Below are positions 57,701-64,000 of a DNA stretch of 64,000 nt, piece by piece. The stretch is from Casuarius casuarius. Taxonomy: Eukaryota; Chordata; Aves; Casuariiformes; Casuariidae. The position numbers and the translations under genes are program-made. The notes beneath the pieces were generated by a model. It made no database searches and was not told the DNA's origin. It worked only from the letters and a program-made list of their open reading frames with translations. The DNA is taken from NCBI GenBank assembly GCA_003342895.1, contig PTFA01000024.1:3051052-3115051 (forward strand), read 5' to 3'. Position 1 is the stretch's first letter; each line of letters begins with the position of its first letter.

Positions 57701-58544
57701 CCCTCGGCGGTGTGTGCGCGCGAGACCGTCGGGGCCGTTAGTGGCGGCTGCTGCTCTGCCGGGTGGCGATCCGTGGTATGGCTGCTGCGGCCGCCCCTGG
57801 CAGTATATGTAGCTGTAGTGCTCCGCTCTGCAGGGCTGGCCTTGTGGGTGTTGCTCGTGGCAGGCGGTGGGGAGGGAGCCTGCTCTGATCTGCTAATAAA
57901 GCTTAAGGTTTCCCTTAAATGTGCGGTCTGCCCTCACGTTACTCCTGTGTTACATCGCCTGGGGCCTAGTTGGTTTTATGAACTCTTGGTATACTCAGCC
58001 CTGGCTATTCCTATGCAAACAAATCTGTGCCCCTGACAGGCTGAACAAATGGTTTTCCAGGAAATTTTTCTTGTAATGCAGAGACTACTGAGGGACTATC
58101 ATAGTGTTCCTTTTACTGCTTTTATGTTGGCCTCAGGACAGTGTTAACAGTGCAGGCTTAGAGTGCAGCAGAAAATAGGTATGAGGGAGCAGGGACGTTC
58201 AGAGCTCTGCAGCTTCTGTGGAAGCAGATTCCCACTTAGAAGCATTCTGAATACTAGAAAAATAGCATAGTTAATACTTCTGTAGTAAAATCAAGTAGCA
58301 GCTTCTCAGAATTTGACTACAGATATTTCAGTTTCTAGGCTATGAATGTTATTTTTAACATGAAACTTAGATAAAACAGTAGATAAATACTGAATTCTGC
58401 ACTTTTCTAAATTCCAGTGGTATTTCTTGGGTGTAATGCCCCCCTAGGATTAGGTAAGCCTCTCTAATGTGTACGTCACCAGGAAGGGTGAGCTCAGTAT
58501 TCCTTTCTTGCTCACCTTTTGCATTCTCCATCTGCAGTATGTTC

Positions 58545-58620
58545 TTCTCCTCTTCTTGTCGTGCTTCTAAAGTAAGAGAAGACGATGTTCTCCTCTTCTT
58601 GTCGTGCTTCTAAAGTAAGA
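58545..58620. repeat. Tandem duplication, period 43
   Basis: A 33-base string beginning TTCTCCTCTTCTTGTCGTGC and ending AAAGTAAGA recurs exactly 43 bases later, giving about 1.8 copies. The identity of the copies suggests a recent duplication. Confidence 0.9.
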
Positions 58621-60938
58621 CTAGTTTAATTTTCTGCTTCCATAGTGCTAGCATACTTGCGCTGTCCTTCTGATCATGTAATAGATATAGCTGAAAACTA
58701 TTCTAGTGAAAAAAAGGTCCGATCTGTAGCCGTGTGAGGCTCTAGTACTGACACGCTATCTATCCGTATTTGTGGATAGCTACTGTTCTTTTTTGGAGCA
58801 GCTCACTGAAAGCGGCCTTGTGACTGGTACTGCAGCCTGAATGTGAAGTTAAATGCTAAAGCTTAAACAGTCTCCTAACCATTAAAAGGTGTTTGCCCAT
58901 CTCGAACAGATAACATGGCCTTGAGTAATGATTATGAATGGTAGTGGTACAAGCTAATGCTTCTCATAACCCCCCGATAATAATTCTCTCATCACCGGAC
59001 TGAATCTTTGGGATTGTCAAAATTCCTGTTGTTAACAAAGATCCTCAATAGGAATATCAATTCTAATAAAATCTTGTAAGTACATGTAAGTACAGACTAC
59101 CTGTAAGTTTTCTAACATGTTATCTGGATTCTTTGAAACAAAATACAGGTTTTTAGCTTAGTTTCAGGCTGCACAGCTCTTCTTTTTCTAATACTTAAGG
59201 AAGGTAATACTCAGAATACTTTTCTATTAATGTAACAATGGAAAAAAGATAAACCCACTGCAACAAAGAGATTTTGCAGGACTGAAGATATTTTATATAT
59301 GTGCCTTTTTTCTAATCTTTTAGCCTATCTCATGCATGTTGAACAGCAGGGAGATCAGAATGGACCTTTATGACAGCTTATGTATAAGCATCCTTTGAGC
59401 GCACTCAGAAGTGAAAACCTGGAGTTCCTTTAAAGCAACTTCTTCTTCCATAGCAAATACTCATAATTATACCAATCCTTCATTTAAAGAGTATTTAAAG
59501 AATTCTCAGGTAGATAGGCATTCAGTTTTCTTTGAGTTTCCTCAAATTATTTTGAAAATCCTTGTTCCTCAGGTTAACTGTGTATGTTTGGCAGCTTGTA
59601 GAACTAACAAAACTAACATACTGCTTTTACTAATCCAGGGTTAGGAGATCACCAGTTAGTACCAGAATGACGTTCTTGTTCCCTCATTTATCATCACTTC
59701 TTTTCCCTTGCAAGACTCGTAAATATTCAGGGATAATAAATATTGCAACAGTAACAGTAATTTTGGAAGCTCCACTGCTAGCCTGATACCTTTTTCCTGA
59801 AATGAAAACCTTAACATAGGGATATATTTTGTAAGATTACTAAAATAATAATAAGCTTGTTGAATAGGGCTCTTGACAACGTTTTCTTCAGAATATTTTG
59901 TATACACAAAGGATCTGACAGTCATCACTAAATGAAGAGCTGCCAAGAAGGACATAAATAGTGTTCCATAACTAATGTGGATAGAACAAAAGTGCTTAAA
60001 CTTTAGTGAGGCAGGTTTTGATTAGACATTAGGGAACATTTCCTATCAGTATCTAAGCCCAGTTTAACTCTCTAAGCAAGAACTTTCTAAAGCAACAATT
60101 TAGAAAAAACATCCAGCAGAAGTGTTTCAGTTACAACTGATCCTGCCTGTGATCAATGATCTCTTTTAGACCTACTTTTCTGTGATTGTTTCAGTTAGGC
60201 CTTCCCATTTTAACTTTTGCCTGGCTATAACATATAGAGCTGTAGAGCAACGATTGTATGTTCACATGAAGTAATTTTCTTTCTTCAGTACTCTAGAAAG
60301 ATCCTTTCATTTGAATTGTAGCACCGAATTTTGATATTCAGAGAAGAATAACTTTATTGTTAGTTTCTAGAATTAGGTTATTAATTGCTGGAATCACATC
60401 CTGATTCTGAAGTTTCACTACTGAGGAGCCGGGTCAGAAGTGAGTGAACCATGAATGTCGACATTTATCAAAGAGAAAAGCTGCTGATTAGTTAACCAGC
60501 TCTTACTATTCACTCATGTCTCAGTGTGTTGAAGTGAAACATATGTTGAAGAACTTTGACTTGAGATTGGAGACCAATTCTGGACAGTGTGCATGCATAC
60601 ATGTTTCCTGTTGTTGGCTGACAGTATGCCATAGAACAAACCTTAAAAGATTTCCTCATGGCCTAAGGAACATAGATGTGTTAGGAGAGACACATAAGCT
60701 ATTCAACTGGAAAGCACACTCCCACTCAACATCCTGTCCAATTAGCTCTTACTGCTGAAACAGAAGATAAAGTATAAAAATGGCAGAAACATGAAGAGAG
60801 CGTCTCTCTCTATTCTGTAGCTGTTATTCAGGAGTGTATAATTTTGTCTGAGAGCAATAATCTTAGTTCTGCATGAGAATAATGTGACTGTAATCAGCAT
60901 AGAGCCTTTTCAGTACTACAGATGGGCTGTGAACACAG

Positions 60939-60955
60939 TTTTTTTTTTTTTTTTT
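60939..60955. repeat. Poly(T) tract
   Basis: Seventeen T residues in the intergenic region; no retroposon body recognised beside it. Confidence 0.8.
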
Positions 60956-63900
60956 GCCTGATTTCATTTATCCAGACAGGAGGAAATTTAAATCCTCTGT
61001 GTAATACTCTGTAACCAGGGCTATCCAAAGAGTTGTGAGGGCTATCTTAAATCAAAATCTGTCATGATGATGGGGCCATGTGCATCTTAATATTGCATAG
61101 ACAGAATTCAGGATCTAAGTCATGGCAGATAAAAATATTTGGGGGGATTTTGACAGAAGGGGAAGATGCAAAGTTTTCCATCTGTGGTCTGCATAACAAT
61201 TTCTGATTATTTCTCTGCAGCTTTTTCTGTTCAATTCTGTAGAATATTTGAGAAATTTATTAGATGTACATTTGCTGCAGTTCTCTTTTCAAATATGTCC
61301 TCATAAAACAGTAATGTAGGATACTTGAATGTATTTTTCTGAGTAGAACAGCAAGATTACAGTCAAGGAACCTTTTGTACTGTCTTAATGAGTCATAATC
61401 ATATACACAATAATTTGTGCAGAATTTGAGTGTGAATCACATTCATAACATATATTGATGAACTGTGATCAGTGCTGTTATATTTTTAATCTGTTTCCTA
61501 TGGAAACAAGGTTTAAGCAATTGTGCTTTCTGTTAGTTTTGATCCTCAGTTAGCTTTTGAACCTGTTGGCTGGTTTTAGTCAAACTTGACAGAAATGTTG
61601 ATAAATAAAATCTTGCAGGTTTCATGGTAACAGGTGTCTTGCTAGAGCAGAAGCAGTCTGATGGGGGAAGTTGTTATAGTTAAACTCACACCTTACTAGA
61701 CAACAAAGAATCCACATGAGAAAAGGCCCTTATAAATGCCTCAATGATAAATATCCTTCAGCGTTTGGAATGGATGCCTGCTAAGACATGAAAGCCAATT
61801 ATCCACAAACCATGAGTCAGCAGAAAATCAGTCTCTGTTAGTTCTGATATTCAGTAAACAAACTTTTATCTGACTGTTATTTTGTGTACTAGTTTTATAT
61901 GGTATTTGCCTAGCACTTCAAAACCTCCACTAATCCTAAAAGCACTGATCCTACAGACTTACACCAGGCTACTCATATGTATACAATTAACAGCATTTGG
62001 TTTTGCGGCTTGATCTTCAAAATTAGGTTATCTCAATGTTGATGCTTAAATTTGGATTTATTGCCTAATTTCAATTTGAAATAATTTTCATAAGCATTGA
62101 GTTGTGTGCTAATTAACCTCTCCTCATTAATTGAAGGAAACATTGTTAATTTTTATCTTGCTTTTCAGTTCACAAATGAGAACTAAGACTTGGAGAGACT
62201 AAAGGAACAGCGCCATGTTTTGATGGTTTAGTTGTCTCTAAATAAGCTAGTTTAACTACTGGAAATAGTCTAGCTGAGTTACTGGTGATTTCCATCTGAG
62301 AAGAGATATACTGACTTGACAAATAGTACAAATTAACCTAGGTGGAGCTACTGTGATGGATACTCCTTCCAGTACCTGAGCTGGTTCAAGGACTGCATTT
62401 TGAGGGCATACCTGGATAAAATACTCAGTATAGGAGCCCAATCTACAGGGTAGGAATAAGGAGCCAACAATACAGAACATCCAAGCAGAGATCCTGAGAT
62501 CCATTCAGATCCTTGCAGGGCTTGGCGGCTGGTGTCCCTCTTTGTCATTTCATTGAGATTTAATTCTCATTAACACTCTTTCTATGGATTTTCCTGTGAA
62601 AGAAGTGATCAGAACCTTATCTGAAGAGCACAGCTCAAATCTTAAAAGGAGCCAAACTGAAGTATTCCTGTCTTAAACAAAATCAATAATGCTGAATTTA
62701 GGAGATGATGATTTCCATAGCAACTGGAGCTCATATAACAAATTCAGGATGATAAGGTATACTGACTGGAGAATCAAGCACAAGAAGATGCTGTCAAATG
62801 AGGCACAATCCTGCTCAGATTTTTCCTGTAGGCTGTTGCATGACAGCATCTCAAAGTGGACCAGTGGAAAAAATCTGCAGTGGAATCTTTCAGAGTTTTT
62901 CAGTTACGGGAAATTTCCAATGCAGTGGTTAAGTGGTTTGAGTAACAGCTTTATTTAAAAATAAAAATGGCAGTGCTAGATCTGAGAAAAGGTCCTTTTA
63001 GCCAAACCTATGTCAACAGCTTTCTATAATGGATGCCTAGGGAAGAGTATAAGAATGAGACAAATACGTGATGATGCCTTCTCAGATCACTCCTAGGCTC
63101 TAGTGATTGCTGATCAGGGATTTCTTTGCATTTAACAGCCTGGATGGATTTTCGTTTCATTAATTTTTCTAGTCATTTTTAGGCCTATTTAAACTTCTAG
63201 AATTCACAGGATCTTGTTGCAAGGAGTTCCGTGGTTGAACAAGTTCCTCTGTGAGAATAAGCATCCTCTTTTGTTCGTGTTAAATCTGCCACATCCTGGT
63301 TTTTGTATTGGAAGAGGCTGTGAATAATTTATTCATTGTCCCAGATGTCTATAGGTTCCAGAGATAAGTTTTATATTCTAGACGATTATAGGCCAGGACT
63401 TTGAACTCGGAGGACCCGAAAACGTAGGCTTGTTTTTGCTTATGTAAATATTTCTTCGTTGAATTTTGAAAAATTATCTGCATGTTTAAAATTAATCATA
63501 TGTAAATATTGCACATACACAGGAGAGGAAGGGTACCTGAACTGAAAATATGTCAGGTTTGCAAGTATTACAATGTCTTTTAATAGGTTACCAGAAAATG
63601 TTGTTAATAGAGTAGCAGAAGATGACTGAATTCAGTTCAAACTGAATAGAATCTGAATGAACCATATGTGTACAAATAGTTTTTCTTAGTTACTGTAACA
63701 GTGTAAGGTTTAAAATAGCCACTGGAGGGCTCGCTGCTTTCATGTTAAATGACAAGGTGCTCTTTGAAAACCAATACTCTTATTTTTTGGCTAAGATAAT
63801 ATTAATTGATGCATTCAGCATCTGAAGACTGGAGGATAACAGATTTTTTTCAAATTACAGGCAGAGAGCACATATATTTTCAGCTCAAAGAATAACTCTT

Positions 63901-64000
63901 GTGATTAATACCTGTGTCATGGTGTGGGTACACTTCGAAAGATTCGGAAGGTAGGAGGATCCAAATGTCATAGAATAAACATAAAGGACCAGATTTCCCA

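Larger units (their letters stand above)
57700..64000. other. Intergenic region beyond CKS2
   Basis: After the CpG island ends (about 57,850) the sequence is AT-rich. It has a plus-strand AATAAA at 57895-57900, a 43-base tandem duplication (58545-58620) and a T tract (60939-60955). ORFs are short and unlike any family I recognise. In mammals the next gene is SHC3, tens of kb away; no SHC3 exon was seen. Confidence 0.6.

Noticed and set aside
59656..59955. Minus-strand 99-codon ORF with hydrophobic stretches
   Set aside because: No recognisable domain, no splice-linked neighbour, AT-rich intergenic context; chance ORF is likelier.
61935..61980. Text resembling an amniote palindromic DNA element (CTGATCCTACAGACTTACAC)
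   Set aside because: One partial arm only; not enough to call an insertion.
62150..62215. Sequence resembling a MIR/SINE core (ACAAATGAGAACTAAGACTT)
   Set aside because: Only a short match, without the rest of the element; could be chance.
1..64000. CRISPR arrays, operons, tRNA or rRNA genes, endogenous retroviral genes
   Set aside because: None seen. The window has vertebrate intron-exon structure and no retroviral gag, pol or env translation; the only RT is CR1.

Overview
The window is vertebrate nuclear DNA and most likely comes from a bird. Genes are split into short exons with GT/AG introns, and promoters sit in GC-rich CpG islands. One intron holds a CR1 LINE, the dominant avian retroposon. 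The gene order SEMA4D - SECISBP2 - CKS2 is the order I know from human 9q22. Human chromosome 9 corresponds largely to the avian Z, so a Z location is plausible, but this is inference.

Layout: (1) Positions 1-21,990, plus strand: the 3' part of SEMA4D (semaphorin 4D, CD100). The end of the sema domain and the PSI domain are encoded at 2109-2281 and 2621-2664. The usual last exon (3824-4740) encodes an Ig domain, a stalk, a membrane helix and the cytoplasmic tail, with poly(A) signals at 6243-6260. Downstream lie four further exons (6629-6835, 18702-18911, 20471-20568, 21112-21141). They splice in phase to the same donor at 2664 and encode a different Ig domain and a short Trp/Lys-rich tail with no membrane segment. 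This is a second 3' end that would yield a secreted semaphorin. (2) Positions 22,000-25,200: a convergent intergenic or 3'-UTR stretch with simple repeats. (3) Positions 25,210-52,185, minus strand: all 18 coding exons of SECISBP2 (SECIS-binding protein 2). I joined them phase by phase into an 876-residue reading frame; the promoter partly falls in a 282-base run of N. (4) Positions 54,100-57,296, minus strand: complete CKS2 (three coding exons, 79 residues), with a CCAAT-rich CpG-island promoter at 57,300-57,700. (5) Positions 57,700-64,000: intergenic, no recognisable gene.

The genes are not an operon. SEMA4D is a plexin-B ligand on membranes, SECISBP2 is the RNA-binding factor that recodes UGA as selenocysteine, and CKS2 is a CDK-binding cell-cycle protein. 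CKS2 and SECISBP2 are head-to-tail about 2 kb apart, and SECISBP2 and SEMA4D converge. Repeats recognised: a truncated CR1 copy with part of its reverse transcriptase, an older CR1 relic, one MIR-type SINE and several microsatellites. The strongest item for a second look is the alternative secreted SEMA4D 3' end. Smaller ones are a 12-base bZIP-type sequence shared by the two CpG islands and an intragenic CpG island in the long alternative SEMA4D intron. No database search was possible. Family assignments rest on reading the translations against family knowledge.
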